DNA from: Chitinophaga filiformis
GTDB taxonomy: Bacteria; Bacteroidota; Bacteroidia; Chitinophagales; Chitinophagaceae
Assembly (NCBI RefSeq): GCF_900102545.1
Contig: NZ_FNBN01000004.1
Location: forward strand, 1-64,000
Length of the DNA: 64,000 bases
Direction of reading: 5' to 3'
The translations under genes and the position numbers were made by a program. Of the stretch, positions 19,223-28,470 are shown piece by piece (position 1 is the stretch's first letter; every line of letters starts with the position of its first letter). The notes under the pieces were generated by a model, which saw only the letters and a program-made list of their open reading frames with translations, ran no database searches and had not been told where the DNA came from.

Positions 19223-19252
19223 TTGCAGATTAAAAAAAAGCTCCTATGTTTG
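19223..19252 (+). promoter_or_regulatory. Candidate promoter for the lemA operon
   Basis: TTG at 19223-19225 and TATGTTTG at 19245-19252 are separated by 19 bases, which fits the Bacteroidota TTG-N19-TAnnTTTG consensus. Transcription would start near 19259, leaving an untranslated leader of about 130 bases. The gap 18967-19390 is 424 bases long; apart from this site I see no gene in it. Confidence 0.4.
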
Positions 19253-19390
19253 CTGTTGCTATCCAGTTTATTTCATGGAGGTCTGACCGGATGCCCCCAA
19301 ACTGCATTCTAAGTTACGATAAACCAAAGTGATATAGTACTGTTGTATTTTAAACTGCAAACCATAGATTAAACTTAAATCCTTATTAAC

Positions 19391-19981
19391 ATGAAAAAAA
19401 ACACGCTTGTTATTTTAATTATCATAGCCGTAATTGTAATTCTCGGCGGTTGTGGAGTTTCTAAATATAACAGTATCGTGAACCTGGATGAATCTGTAAA
19501 AACATCCTGGGGTACCGTACAGAGCCAGTATCAACGCAGATCAGACCTCATCCCGAATCTTGTTGCAACTGTAAAAGGCGCTGCCAACTTTGAGACAGAA
19601 ACGCTGACCAAAGTGGTGGAAGCACGCGCGAAGGCTACATCCATTAACGTAAATCCGGAGGACCTTACTCCTGAAAAAATGCAGCAGTTCCAGCAGGCGC
19701 AGGGCCAGCTCAGCACCGCATTGGGAAGATTACTTATGGTTACTGAAAACTATCCTCAGCTGCAGGCTAACCAGAACTTCCGTGACCTGCAGGCACAGAT
19801 AGAAGGTACTGAAAACCGCATCGCTGTTGCGCGTAAAGATTTCAACGAAACTGCCAGAGTATATAACAGCACCATCCGTACCTTCCCGAACAATATCGTG
19901 GCGGGCTTCGGTGGCTTCCAGCAGAGACCTTATTTCGAAGCACAGGCGGGTGCAGAGAATGCTCCTAAAGTGCAATTCTAA
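19391..19981 (+). CDS. lemA: LemA family protein
   Basis: The 196-residue protein has an N-terminal membrane helix (about 7-25, ending in a Cys that could be a lipid site, GGCGVSKYN) and a LemA helical-bundle domain (YQRRSDLIPNLV, FNETARVYN, FPNNIVAGFGGFQQRPYFEA). LemA proteins are membrane proteins of unclear biochemical role, commonly co-transcribed with TPM-domain genes, as here. The next gene begins 12 bases after its stop codon. Confidence 0.92.
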   Translation: MKKNTLVILIIIAVIVILGGCGVSKYNSIVNLDESVKTSWGTVQSQYQRRSDLIPNLVATVKGAANFETETLTKVVEARAKATSINVNPEDLTPEKMQQFQQAQGQLSTALGRLLMVTENYPQLQANQNFRDLQAQIEGTENRIAVARKDFNETARVYNSTIRTFPNNIVAGFGGFQQRPYFEAQAGAENAPKVQF

Positions 19982-19993
19982 ACACAATCCTGT

Positions 19994-20449
19994 ATGAGCA
20001 TATTCCCATTCAAAAAAAAGGAGCTCCTGACAGAGGCTGAAAAACAACAACTGGTACAGGCTATACGCGATTCAGAAAGGCTTACCAGCGGAGAGATCAG
20101 GCTGTACGTGGAAAGCCGTTGCAAGTATGTCAGTCCTATGGACCGTGCACAGGAAATATTCCTGCAGCTGGGCATGGACAAGACTAAACGTAGTAACGGC
20201 GTGATCGTGTACATTGCCATGAAGGACCGCCAGTTTGCCATCCTGGGAGACCGGGGCATTCACGAGAAAGTAGGCGGCGACTTCTGGGTAAAAGAAGGAG
20301 AACTGCTGATCAGCCATTTCCAGAAGAATGACTACGTAGGCGGCATAGAAGCCTGTATCAGGGAGATAGGAGAATCGCTTTGCAAGTATTTTCCTTTTGA
20401 AGGGGACGACGAAAACGAATTACCCGACGACATAGTGATCGGAAGATAA
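19994..20449 (+). CDS. TPM-domain protein
   Basis: The 151-residue protein has a TPM domain (LTSGEIRLYVESRC to GDRGIHEKVGGDFW). TPM domains occur in phosphatases and in photosystem assembly proteins. It has no clear signal peptide, unlike the second TPM gene of this operon. Its role with LemA is inferred from conserved gene order. Confidence 0.85.
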   Translation: MSIFPFKKKELLTEAEKQQLVQAIRDSERLTSGEIRLYVESRCKYVSPMDRAQEIFLQLGMDKTKRSNGVIVYIAMKDRQFAILGDRGIHEKVGGDFWVKEGELLISHFQKNDYVGGIEACIREIGESLCKYFPFEGDDENELPDDIVIGR

Positions 20450-20486
20450 GCGGCGGCTGATCATCCTCCGCACTGTAAAATTTTAT

Positions 20487-21275
20487 ATGATGAGGAAAAT
20501 ATGCTGGTTATGGCTGGTTATACTGTTATTCACCGGATGGAAAGTGCAGGGGCAGGATATTCCTCCCCGTCCCAATCCTCCAAGACTGGTAAATGACTTT
20601 GCAGGCGTATTGTTAGGCAACGAAGCGGAAATGCTGGAGCAGAAACTCCGCGCCTATAACGATAGTACCTCCACACAGATTGCGATCGTAACGATGAACA
20701 CCATCGGCGATTACGAAAGCAGTGAAGTGGGTTTAAAGATCCTGCGTGATTGGGGTATCGGTACTAAAGGTAAAAACAATGGTATCCTGATACTCGCTGT
20801 TATACAAGACAGGAAAGTACGTATCGAGACCGGCTATGGCATGGAAGGTGTGGTGCCCGACGCGATAGCCAACCGTATCATAGACGAAGCGCTTAAACCT
20901 AATTTCCGTCAGCAGCACTACTACCAGGGCTTTGACGAAGCGACTGACAAGATCATTGCAGCTGCTGCAGGTGAGTACAAAGCAACTCCCGGCAGCCGGG
21001 GAGGTAAGGGAAGACCTGCCAGTGCCCTGTTCATGACCATCTTTGTCATTGTCATTGCTATTCTCCTCCTGTGGCGAGGCGGAGGCGGTGGCGGCACGAC
21101 CATCAGCAGAAGAGGTTCCGGCGGCTGGATAGGCCCTACTATAGGAGGTCTCGGTGGCTTTGGTGGTTTCGGTGGCGGAAGTTCCGGCGGAGGCTGGGGC
21201 GGCGGTGGAGGCGGAGGCTTCGGTGGCTTTGGTGGCGGCTCCGGTGGTGGAGGCGGCGCCAGCGGCAACTGGTAA
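20487..21275 (+). CDS. TPM-domain membrane protein with glycine-rich tail (YgcG-like)
   Basis: The 262-residue protein has a signal peptide (1-22), a TPM domain (VNDFAGVLLGNEAEMLE to YGMEGVVPDAIANRI), a single membrane helix at about 180-197 and a C-terminal glycine-rich tail of some 60 residues. This is the YgcG/TPM layout. The two ATG codons at 20487 and 20490 are both possible starts; the first is used here. It is the last gene of the LemA operon and ends before a strong terminator. The glycine tract is in frame and not a coding artefact. Confidence 0.87.
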   Translation: MMRKICWLWLVILLFTGWKVQGQDIPPRPNPPRLVNDFAGVLLGNEAEMLEQKLRAYNDSTSTQIAIVTMNTIGDYESSEVGLKILRDWGIGTKGKNNGILILAVIQDRKVRIETGYGMEGVVPDAIANRIIDEALKPNFRQQHYYQGFDEATDKIIAAAAGEYKATPGSRGGKGRPASALFMTIFVIVIAILLLWRGGGGGGTTISRRGSGGWIGPTIGGLGGFGGFGGGSSGGGWGGGGGGGFGGFGGGSGGGGGASGNW

Positions 21276-21290
21276 TAACGTAAATACCGT

Positions 21291-21338
21291 ATAAAAGAAA
21301 CAGGCTGTTACGCGATGCGAACAGCCTGTTTCTTTTAT
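21291..21338. terminator. Bidirectional terminator between TPM gene and histidine kinase
   Basis: A perfect 19-base stem (21291-21309 with 21320-21338) with a 10-base loop has A-rich and T-rich ends, so it works in both directions. The stop codon of the histidine kinase on the minus strand lies inside the stem. Confidence 0.9.
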
Positions 21339-24300
21339 ACCTCTGTCAGCGGGAACCAGACACTCACCCGTGTACCTGCCGGCTGCCCGGCTTCATCGTA
21401 CAGGTCTTCTATATCAAATGTAGCATCCAGGTTGAAACGTCTGTTATACAGCGCCAGCCTGTCTCTTGTGATCTGTAGTCCGCGGGAATGATGCTCATTT
21501 CCCTGCTGCCGCTGTGCAGCTGCTTTCTCCCTGCCAATACCATTGTCTTCTATCACACACAACAAACTTCCCTCCCGCTGCTCGAAAGTAATCGATAAGC
21601 GGCCATCTCCTTTCTTATGTAACAATCCATGCCAGATGGCGTTCTCCACAAAAGGCTGTAAGATCATGGTGGGAATATCTGTAAAGTCAGGATCCAGGGC
21701 ATCATCCACCGTAATGTTATAACTGAACTGGTCTCCAAACCGTAGTTTCTCCAGCTCCAGGTAGTTCTCCAGCATCCTTAGCTCTTTTGATATAGGGATA
21801 CTGTTTAACTGTGAATTGTCCAGTACATTCCTGATCAGCCTTGCAAAACGGCTTAGGTAAGACAGTGCCTGCTCCGTTTCCCGCTTCATCATGAAGGTCT
21901 GGATGGAGTTCAGGGCATTGAAAATAAAATGAGGGTTCATCTGCGCACGCAGTGCTTTCATTTCCAGCTGCGCTATCTGCTGCTGGATAACCGCCCGGCG
22001 GCGTGCTTCCTTCTTAATAGCGTTCACCCGCAGTTTAAAATAGATGTAGATCAGTACGATGATCCCCAATGCACATAACACCCGGAACCAGGCCGTTTGC
22101 CAGAACGCGGGTAATATATTGATCGTAAGAGTGGTTATCCCTGTTGAAAAGGTACCGGCAGGATTCACGCTACGCACTTTGAACAGGTAACTACCTGGCG
22201 GGAGATTAGTATATCTTGCTATTAGCAATCCTTCAGCCTTTACCCATTCTTCGTCAACCCCTTCCATCTGGTACAGGTACCCGACCGACTCATGATGATA
22301 CTGCAGGCTTTTGAATTCAATACTGATAAAGTTCTGCCGGTGCGATAAGGTAACCGGTGTATATCGTCCACCCTCCACTCCGATATTGATCACACTGTCC
22401 ATGGCCCGGAAACCCAGTATCGTCACATTCGGCGGAGGAGGCGCTACTTCCAGGGCGGCCGGATCGAATATCACAAAGTGATCCGAAGCGCCCACCATCA
22501 AACGGCCATCCAGCAACTGACTTACAGAACGACGCACCTTCCTGTTATTATCAATAATATCTCCCGACTGTACGAATGTTTCAATCGTTCCCTGCTGCCG
22601 GTTGAAGCGGTAAAAGCCGTACTGGGTTGTGAACCAGACGCCTGTCTTACCGATCACCTGCAGGTTCAGCACCCATTCGTCGAAGAGGGCGCCGTTGATC
22701 ATCAGGGGTCTCCCCTTCGCGTTGATGGTATTATAGATCCAGAGACCATGATCTGTTCCCGCTACCAACGTACTGTCATCCAGGAATTCTATACAGGTGA
22801 TATTGCTAACCGTCAGTTTATCCTGCAGGAAAAGCGTTGATCCGTTTACCTTCCCTGTTTTTATATTAAACCTGATCAGGCCTGCATCGCTGGTGGCTAT
22901 CCACAACAGCGAATCATGCTGACGGGCTACATCCATTACCGTTATAGGCCGTCTTACATATTCCAGCAGTCCGGGGTAACGTACGAATTCATTGGTACGC
23001 GTATCCCATCTGACCAGCCCTCTCTTATATAATCCTATCCATACAGCAGTATCATTTTCCGGCAACATCGTCATCAGGGTCTGCTCACCAAACGTCGGGG
23101 AATGATAGTGATTCACGAACATGCCCTTCTCCGGATCAAATACTGAGAGATGGCCATTCTCCTGCCCTACCAGCACTTTCCCATCCTCCATCTCAGCAAA
23201 ACTCCAGACAAGACTTCGCTCTTCCGGCAATTGCCAGGCAGGGCTCCTGGCATTATGCTGGAACTGCCCCTTCAGCTCCAGCGAAGGATTTAACCAGTTG
23301 AATCCCTTTCCCCAATATCCGGCATAGATATTCCCCCGGCTGTCCTGGAACAGTCCTGTCACTTCCGCTCTGGGCAATCGTTCAGCGGTACCTTTAAACA
23401 CAGTACGATGGTCCATGATCCGGAAGGAGCTGTCCGGCATATTCAAGATGTTCACACCGAGATCTGTTCCCACCCAGAGACGGCCGTTACGGTCATTCAG
23501 GAAACAATTCACCTCAAAATCGTAATGCAGACTCTGATCATCTTCGTTATGGGCCTGGATATTTGTGGTGAATTGGCCTGTACTTTCATTGAACCTGTAG
23601 ATGCCTCCGTTTTCGGAGGATACCCAGATATTCATTCCTTTGTCTTCCACGATATCCGTCACCATATTCCCATTGCCAGAGGGCAAGGTAAAAGAATAGG
23701 CATTCAGCTGATGGGTATCAGGATGATATTGATAGAGCGTATCGCCGGCCCTGGCAGCCACCCATATACGTTGCCGGTGGTCTATATAAAATCTTTTAAC
23801 GCTGCTCCTGATAGCAAGCAGGGGGTTACGATGAGGATTGTTTGCATGATAATAGAGATGCTTTCGGGGAGGGTCGAACATATAGATGCCATCCCGCCCG
23901 CTGATCCACAGATTACCTTTTTCATCTTCAATGATCGTGCTGTAAAGGTCTCCCCGTATCGCTTCTGGAATATTGGCAGGCTTGATAAAACGGCGATGCG
24001 CCTCATCATACTGTAACAGGCCTTCCTGTGTGGTAGCCCATATCACGCCAGCGTGGTCCTGTATGATGCGGCTACAATTCAGGTTACCGTGCAGAGAGGG
24101 AGGAATGTCGATCTTTAGTACCGCTACTGCTGACAATGCAGGGTCATAGTACCGGATATTGTCAGGAGCGCCCATCCAGATCCTTCCTTTATTGTCTTCA
24201 CACAGGCAGATATCATCATAATAAATAGATCCGGGTACCTTATCAAAACTGGCGATCGTTACCAGGTTCATTCCGTCATAGCGTTGCAGCGCGGTGCTGG

Positions 24301-24490
24301 CGATCCATATAAAGCCTTTGCTATCCTGGAGGATCGCGGAAACGTGATTACTGGCCAGGCCATCTTTGCGGTCCAGGTGTGAGAAAGTATAGGCAGTTCC
24401 CTGCGCCTGCATGTCCAGGCAATACCATGCCGTCAGCCATAGCAGCAAGGCTGAGACAGATAAGCGTTTCGACAAATGCAGTTTCATCAA
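21335..24490 (-). CDS. Two-component propeller sensor histidine kinase (LytS type)
   Basis: The 1051-residue protein has a signal peptide (1-30), two seven-bladed reg_prop propellers of the GxIWIAS type (to about 690), a Y_Y_Y domain (about 715-790, ending in YTNLPPGSYLFKVRS), a membrane helix near 800-820, and a LytS-type kinase. The phosphorylated histidine is in MNPHFIFNALNSIQ (His854); PFVENAIWHG and DNGIGRE are the ATP-binding boxes. It should sense an extracellular ligand, often a polysaccharide product, and phosphorylate a LytTR regulator. No such regulator is next to it. It lies 13 bases downstream of the symporter gene. Confidence 0.93.
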   Translation of the reverse strand: MMKLHLSKRLSVSALLLWLTAWYCLDMQAQGTAYTFSHLDRKDGLASNHVSAILQDSKGFIWIASTALQRYDGMNLVTIASFDKVPGSIYYDDICLCEDNKGRIWMGAPDNIRYYDPALSAVAVLKIDIPPSLHGNLNCSRIIQDHAGVIWATTQEGLLQYDEAHRRFIKPANIPEAIRGDLYSTIIEDEKGNLWISGRDGIYMFDPPRKHLYYHANNPHRNPLLAIRSSVKRFYIDHRQRIWVAARAGDTLYQYHPDTHQLNAYSFTLPSGNGNMVTDIVEDKGMNIWVSSENGGIYRFNESTGQFTTNIQAHNEDDQSLHYDFEVNCFLNDRNGRLWVGTDLGVNILNMPDSSFRIMDHRTVFKGTAERLPRAEVTGLFQDSRGNIYAGYWGKGFNWLNPSLELKGQFQHNARSPAWQLPEERSLVWSFAEMEDGKVLVGQENGHLSVFDPEKGMFVNHYHSPTFGEQTLMTMLPENDTAVWIGLYKRGLVRWDTRTNEFVRYPGLLEYVRRPITVMDVARQHDSLLWIATSDAGLIRFNIKTGKVNGSTLFLQDKLTVSNITCIEFLDDSTLVAGTDHGLWIYNTINAKGRPLMINGALFDEWVLNLQVIGKTGVWFTTQYGFYRFNRQQGTIETFVQSGDIIDNNRKVRRSVSQLLDGRLMVGASDHFVIFDPAALEVAPPPPNVTILGFRAMDSVINIGVEGGRYTPVTLSHRQNFISIEFKSLQYHHESVGYLYQMEGVDEEWVKAEGLLIARYTNLPPGSYLFKVRSVNPAGTFSTGITTLTINILPAFWQTAWFRVLCALGIIVLIYIYFKLRVNAIKKEARRRAVIQQQIAQLEMKALRAQMNPHFIFNALNSIQTFMMKRETEQALSYLSRFARLIRNVLDNSQLNSIPISKELRMLENYLELEKLRFGDQFSYNITVDDALDPDFTDIPTMILQPFVENAIWHGLLHKKGDGRLSITFEQREGSLLCVIEDNGIGREKAAAQRQQGNEHHSRGLQITRDRLALYNRRFNLDATFDIEDLYDEAGQPAGTRVSVWFPLTEV

Positions 24491-24503
24491 GGTGGTGAAA
24501 GCG

Positions 24504-25766
24504 TTAAATTGTTTTTTGTACCCTGGCTATTCCGACAGCTGCCTGGTACTTCCCTTCATCAAAAGCATTTTCACTTTTAGCCATCACGATAGTGGCTACG
24601 CCATTTCCGATAAGGTTAGTAATAGCACGCGCTTCCGACATAAAACGGTCTACACCGATCAGAATACCCAATCCTTCGATGGGGATTACCTTAATAGCGG
24701 TCAGGGTAGATGCCAGTACGATAAATCCACTGCCGGTAATACCAGCAGCTCCTTTTGAGGTTATCATCAGTATGCCGATGATGGTCAGCTCCTGCCAGAT
24801 GTCCAAATTTACACCATAGACCTGAGCCAGAAATATCACCGCCATAGAAAGATAAATGCTGGTGCCATCCAGGTTGAAGGAATAGCCGGCTGGTACTACC
24901 AGTCCAACTACCTGCCTGGCGCATCCCAGTTCTTCCAGCCGCGCCATCAGACCTGGTAAGGCGGATTCGGAGGAAGAGGTGCCCAGTACGATCAGTATTT
25001 CATTGCGGATAAATTTAAGATATTGCCACAGACTGAAACGATAAATACGTGCAATGCCTGCCAGCACTACACCTATGAACAATAACATTGTCAGGTATAC
25101 ACAGCCCATCAGTTTCAGCATCGGGTATAAAGAGGCGAGTCCGAAGCTGCCTATCGTATAGGCCATTCCACCAAAGGCGCCCAGCGGGGCCAGTCGCATG
25201 ATAAATTTGAGGATGTTAAAAAACACTTCGGATAATTTCTCGAAAGTTGCCAGCAATGAGTTGCCAGCGCCATTCATCCTGGTAAGACCGTAACCAAACA
25301 ACACAGCAAAGATCAGTACCTGGAGGATGTCTCCTTTCGCGAAAGAGTCTACCACATTGGAGGGAACGATGTGCATGAGAAACTCAGACCATTTAAACTC
25401 CTCCGCCTGTTGCTGGTATTTCGTCACGGCAGCGGTATTCACATTCTGAAAAGCTCTGCCTACACCTGGTTTCAGCTGATTGGCTACTATCAATCCGATG
25501 GCAATGGCCAGGGTGGTAATGATCTCAAAGTATAGTATTGCCTTCCCCCCTACACGACCCACTTTCTTCATGTCTCCCATACGGGCGATACCCAGTACGA
25601 TGGTCAGGAAGATGATAGGAGCGATCAGCATTTTGATCAGGTTAATGAACATTTCACTCATTAACTTACCTGTAGGGGCGATGGAGGGGAATAGGGCGCC
25701 GGCGAGTATGCCAAGGATAATTGCAACGACTACCTGGAAGTATAGATGCCTGAATAGTTTACTCAT
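24504..25766 (-). CDS. Dicarboxylate/amino acid:cation symporter
   Basis: The product of about 420 residues is a DAACS-family transporter (DctA/GltP type) with many hydrophobic helices. The serine-rich hairpin (GTSSSESALPGLM) and the NLDGTSIY motif that bind substrate and cation are present. The ATG at 25766 gives the family's usual start (MSKLFRHLYFQVV); an upstream ATG at 25814 adds 16 unusual residues running through the pgk terminator and is rejected. The substrate is probably a C4-dicarboxylate or an acidic amino acid. Confidence 0.9.
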   Translation of the reverse strand: MSKLFRHLYFQVVVAIILGILAGALFPSIAPTGKLMSEMFINLIKMLIAPIIFLTIVLGIARMGDMKKVGRVGGKAILYFEIITTLAIAIGLIVANQLKPGVGRAFQNVNTAAVTKYQQQAEEFKWSEFLMHIVPSNVVDSFAKGDILQVLIFAVLFGYGLTRMNGAGNSLLATFEKLSEVFFNILKFIMRLAPLGAFGGMAYTIGSFGLASLYPMLKLMGCVYLTMLLFIGVVLAGIARIYRFSLWQYLKFIRNEILIVLGTSSSESALPGLMARLEELGCARQVVGLVVPAGYSFNLDGTSIYLSMAVIFLAQVYGVNLDIWQELTIIGILMITSKGAAGITGSGFIVLASTLTAIKVIPIEGLGILIGVDRFMSEARAITNLIGNGVATIVMAKSENAFDEGKYQAAVGIARVQKTI

Positions 25767-25778
25767 ACAGTCAAGATA

Positions 25779-25827
25779 CAAAAAAACGCTTAACGCTGCG
25801 TGCAATCTGCACACAGCGCCAAGCGTT
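25779..25827 (-). terminator. Terminator of pgk
   Basis: AACGCTT (25785-25791) pairs with AAGCGTT (25821-25827). Inside it, CGCTG pairs with CAGCG and GTGC with GCAC, around a 5-base loop. A run of A on the plus strand gives the T-run for minus-strand transcripts. Confidence 0.75.
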
Positions 25828-25849
25828 CCCGTAATATGATATGTAACGA

Positions 25850-27046
25850 TTATCCTTTGATAGCGGCAATACCAGGAAGGGTTTTACCTTCAAAGAATTC
25901 CAGCATTGCACCACCACCGGTAGATACGTAACTTACTTTTTCAGCCAGGCCAAACTGGTTTACTGCAGCTACAGAGTCACCACCGCCTACCAGGGAGAAT
26001 GCACCCTGTGCAGTAGCGTTCACGATAGCATCAGCTACAGCTTTGGTACCTTTCTGGAAAGCTGGCATTTCAAAAACACCCATCGGACCATTCCACAGGA
26101 TAGTTTTTGACTGTTGGATCGTTTCGCTGAACACCGCTACAGATTTCTCTCCGATATCCAGTCCCATCCATCCTGCAGGGATGTTGTCATTACTCACCAC
26201 CTGGGTGTTGGCATCAGCAGCAAATTTATCAGCAGCTACTGAATCCACAGGCAGGATCAGCTGTACGCCCTTCGCTTTTGCTTTGGCCAGCAGTTCAAGT
26301 GCCAGTTCCAGTTTATCATTTTCGCAGAGGGAGTTACCGATCTCTTTACCCTGAGCCTTCAGGAAGGTGTAAGCCATACCACCACCGATGATGATGTTGT
26401 TAGCTTTTTCCATCAGGTTCTCGATGATCAGGATCTTGTCGCTCACTTTAGCACCACCCAGGATAGCGGTGAAAGGTTTACCAGCACCGTTCAGTACTTT
26501 CTCTGCGTTACCTACTTCTGCTTCCATCAGCAGGCCAAACATACGTCTGTTGGCAGGATAGAATTCAGCGATAACAGCTGTAGAAGCGTGTGCGCGGTGA
26601 GCGGTACCAAAGGCGTCGTTCACGTAAACATCACCCAGTTTGGACAGTTTTTCTGCGAAGCCTTTATCACCTTTTTCTTCTTCTTTATAGAAGCGCAGGT
26701 TCTCCAGCAGGAGTACTTCTCCGGCCTGCAGGTTAGCAGCTGCAGCTTCTGCTACAGGGCCGATGCAGTCTTCGGCAAATTTCACTGTAACACCATCCAG
26801 CAGTTTTACCAGGTGGTACACCAGGTGTTTCAGGGAATACTTCTCGGTAGGACCATCTTTCGGACGACCCAGGTGAGACATCAGGATCACGCTACCGCCA
26901 TCTTTCAGGATTTTCTTGATAGTTGGCACGGCAGCCGTCATACGGGTATCGTCAGTGATCTCGTATTTATCATTAAGAGGCACGTTAAAATCAACACGTA
27001 CCACTGCCTTATGGCCGTTGAAATTGAAGTCGGAGAATTGACTCAT
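25850..27046 (-). CDS. pgk: Phosphoglycerate kinase
   Basis: The protein of about 398 residues catalyses the first ATP-making step of glycolysis. Conserved motifs are RVDFNVPL, SHLGRPK (substrate loop), ENLRFY, GGAKVSDK, WNGPMGVFE and GGGDSVAA (nucleotide site). The start is taken at the ATG at 27046 (MSQFSDFNF) rather than a TTG six bases further upstream. It follows gap on the same strand with a hairpin in the gap, so the two are probably one transcript. Confidence 0.96.
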   Translation of the reverse strand: MSQFSDFNFNGHKAVVRVDFNVPLNDKYEITDDTRMTAAVPTIKKILKDGGSVILMSHLGRPKDGPTEKYSLKHLVYHLVKLLDGVTVKFAEDCIGPVAEAAAANLQAGEVLLLENLRFYKEEEKGDKGFAEKLSKLGDVYVNDAFGTAHRAHASTAVIAEFYPANRRMFGLLMEAEVGNAEKVLNGAGKPFTAILGGAKVSDKILIIENLMEKANNIIIGGGMAYTFLKAQGKEIGNSLCENDKLELALELLAKAKAKGVQLILPVDSVAADKFAADANTQVVSNDNIPAGWMGLDIGEKSVAVFSETIQQSKTILWNGPMGVFEMPAFQKGTKAVADAIVNATAQGAFSLVGGGDSVAAVNQFGLAEKVSYVSTGGGAMLEFFEGKTLPGIAAIKG

Positions 27047-27095
27047 TTGCAATTATTTTAAAAGATGGAGAAGTAATCTGAGAATAAAATATAAA

Positions 27096-27141
27096 TGGTG
27101 AACAGTGAATGGTGTGTATTACCACCATTTACCATTCACCA
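27096..27141 (-). repeat. Intergenic hairpin between gap and pgk
   Basis: Two 19-base arms (27096-27114 and 27123-27141) match at 16 of 19 positions as an inverted repeat around an 8-base loop. There is no T-run, so it is more likely an mRNA stability or processing element than a terminator. Confidence 0.45.
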
Positions 27142-27162
27142 CTTACAATATTAGCAATAAGC

Positions 27163-28179
27163 CTATTTGCTGATCAGACCGGCGAAGTACTTAACAGTAC
27201 GTACCAGCTGAGATACATAGCTCATTTCGTTATCGTACCAGGATACGGTTTTAACCAGTTGTTTGTCGCCCACAGCAACGATTTTGGTCTGTGTAGCATC
27301 AAACAGGGAACCGTAGGTGATACCGATGATATCGCTGCTCACGATTTCATCCTGTGTATAACCGAAAGACTCGCTGGAAGCGGCTTTCATAGCGGCGTTG
27401 ATTTCGTCAACAGTCACTTTCTTCTTCAGAACGGTTACCAGTTCAGTCAGGGAGCCGGTGATAGTTGGAACACGCTGAGCGCTACCATCCAGTTTACCTT
27501 TCAGGCCAGGCAGTACCAGACCGATGGCTTTAGCGGCGCCGGTGCTGTTTGGAACGATGTTAGCAGCAGCAGCACGGGCACGGCGCAGGTCACCTTTCGG
27601 GTGAGGAGCGTCGAGTGTATTCTGGTCGTTGGTGTAAGCGTGGATAGTGGTCATAGTACCCAGTTCGATGCCGAAGCTATCGTCCAGTACTTTTGCCATT
27701 GGCGCCAGACAGTTAGTAGTACATGAAGCGCAGGAAATGATAGTTTCGCTACCATCCAGGATGTCATGGTTTACGTTGAAAACTACTGTTTTCAGGTCGC
27801 CGGTAGCAGGAGCAGAGATAACTACTCTTTTAGCACCTGCGGTCAGGTGAGCGGCAGCTTTATCTTTATCTGTAAAGAAACCTGTAGATTCAATCACCAC
27901 ATCAATACCATGTTCTTTCCAGGGAATTTGTGAAGGATCTCTCTGTGCGTATATTTTCACTTCGTTGCCGTCAACGATGATGGCATTATCAGAATGTTTA
28001 ACTTCTGAATCGAAACGACCCTGTGCAGAATCGTACTTCAACAGATGAGCTAATACAGCGGGACTTGTAAGGTCATTAATAGCTACCACGTCTATACCTG
28101 GCATCTTGTAGATCTGACGGTATACTAAGCGGCCGATACGACCAAAACCATTAATACCGATTTTAAGATTAGTTCCCAT
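27163..28179 (-). CDS. gap: Glyceraldehyde-3-phosphate dehydrogenase
   Basis: The 338-residue protein is a standard phosphorylating GAPDH of glycolysis. It begins with the NAD-binding INGFGRIGR (9-17) and has the catalytic cysteine in SCASCTTNC (Cys153), with the catalytic histidine in the following TTIHAYTNDQ. The last residues (SWYDNEMSYVSQLVRTVKYFA) are the usual C-terminal motif. It lies upstream of pgk on the same strand, as in many bacteria. Confidence 0.97.
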   Translation of the reverse strand: MGTNLKIGINGFGRIGRLVYRQIYKMPGIDVVAINDLTSPAVLAHLLKYDSAQGRFDSEVKHSDNAIIVDGNEVKIYAQRDPSQIPWKEHGIDVVIESTGFFTDKDKAAAHLTAGAKRVVISAPATGDLKTVVFNVNHDILDGSETIISCASCTTNCLAPMAKVLDDSFGIELGTMTTIHAYTNDQNTLDAPHPKGDLRRARAAAANIVPNSTGAAKAIGLVLPGLKGKLDGSAQRVPTITGSLTELVTVLKKKVTVDEINAAMKAASSESFGYTQDEIVSSDIIGITYGSLFDATQTKIVAVGDKQLVKTVSWYDNEMSYVSQLVRTVKYFAGLISK

Positions 28180-28276
28180 TTTACACTGAGTTTGTTGAGA
28201 TTGAAAAAAATTGAGTAGCGAATTTACAAGCTATAGCGGGATAAAGCAATATAAATTTAAGTTAAGCAACTTTTTT

Positions 28277-28306
28277 TTGAAAATATCAAAATTGAGATTA
28301 CCTTTG
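28277..28306 (+). promoter_or_regulatory. Promoter of the first tRNA-Glu gene
   Basis: TTG at 28277-28279 and TACCTTTG at 28299-28306 are 19 bases apart, a full match to the Bacteroidota promoter consensus. The tRNA begins 41 bases downstream. The second tRNA-Glu gene has the same -7 box (TACCTTTG), which supports the call. Confidence 0.75.
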
Positions 28307-28346
28307 CAGTCCTCTAAACATGGAGAGCATGTCAAAGAGGGGATTA

Positions 28347-28421
28347 GCCGCGTTGGTCAATCGGCTAAGACGCCTCCCTTTCACGGAGGAATGACGGGTT
28401 CGACTCCCGTACGCGGTACCA
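28347..28421 (+). tRNA. tRNA-Glu (anticodon TTC), CCA end encoded
   Basis: The acceptor stem GCCGCGT pairs with ACGCGGT (G-T at the first pair). The anticodon stem CCTCC/GGAGG carries the loop CTTTCAC with anticodon TTC, and the T arm is ACGGG-TTCGACT-CCCGT. A discriminator A and encoded CCA follow. The gene is identical to the copy at 50508-50582. Confidence 0.97.
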
Positions 28422-28431
28422 ACAGAAGAAG

Positions 28432-28458
28432 GGAACATCGAATGATGTTCCTTTTTTT
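28432..28458. terminator. Terminator after the first tRNA-Glu
   Basis: GGAACATC (28432-28439) pairs with GATGTTCC (28444-28451) around a 4-base loop, followed by seven T. It also lies just past the stop codon of the converging esterase gene. Confidence 0.85.
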
Positions 28459-28470
28459 ATTTATACCATG

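Noticed and set aside
20921..21268. Proline-rich minus-strand frame
   Set aside because: It is the complement of the glycine-rich tail of the TPM gene.
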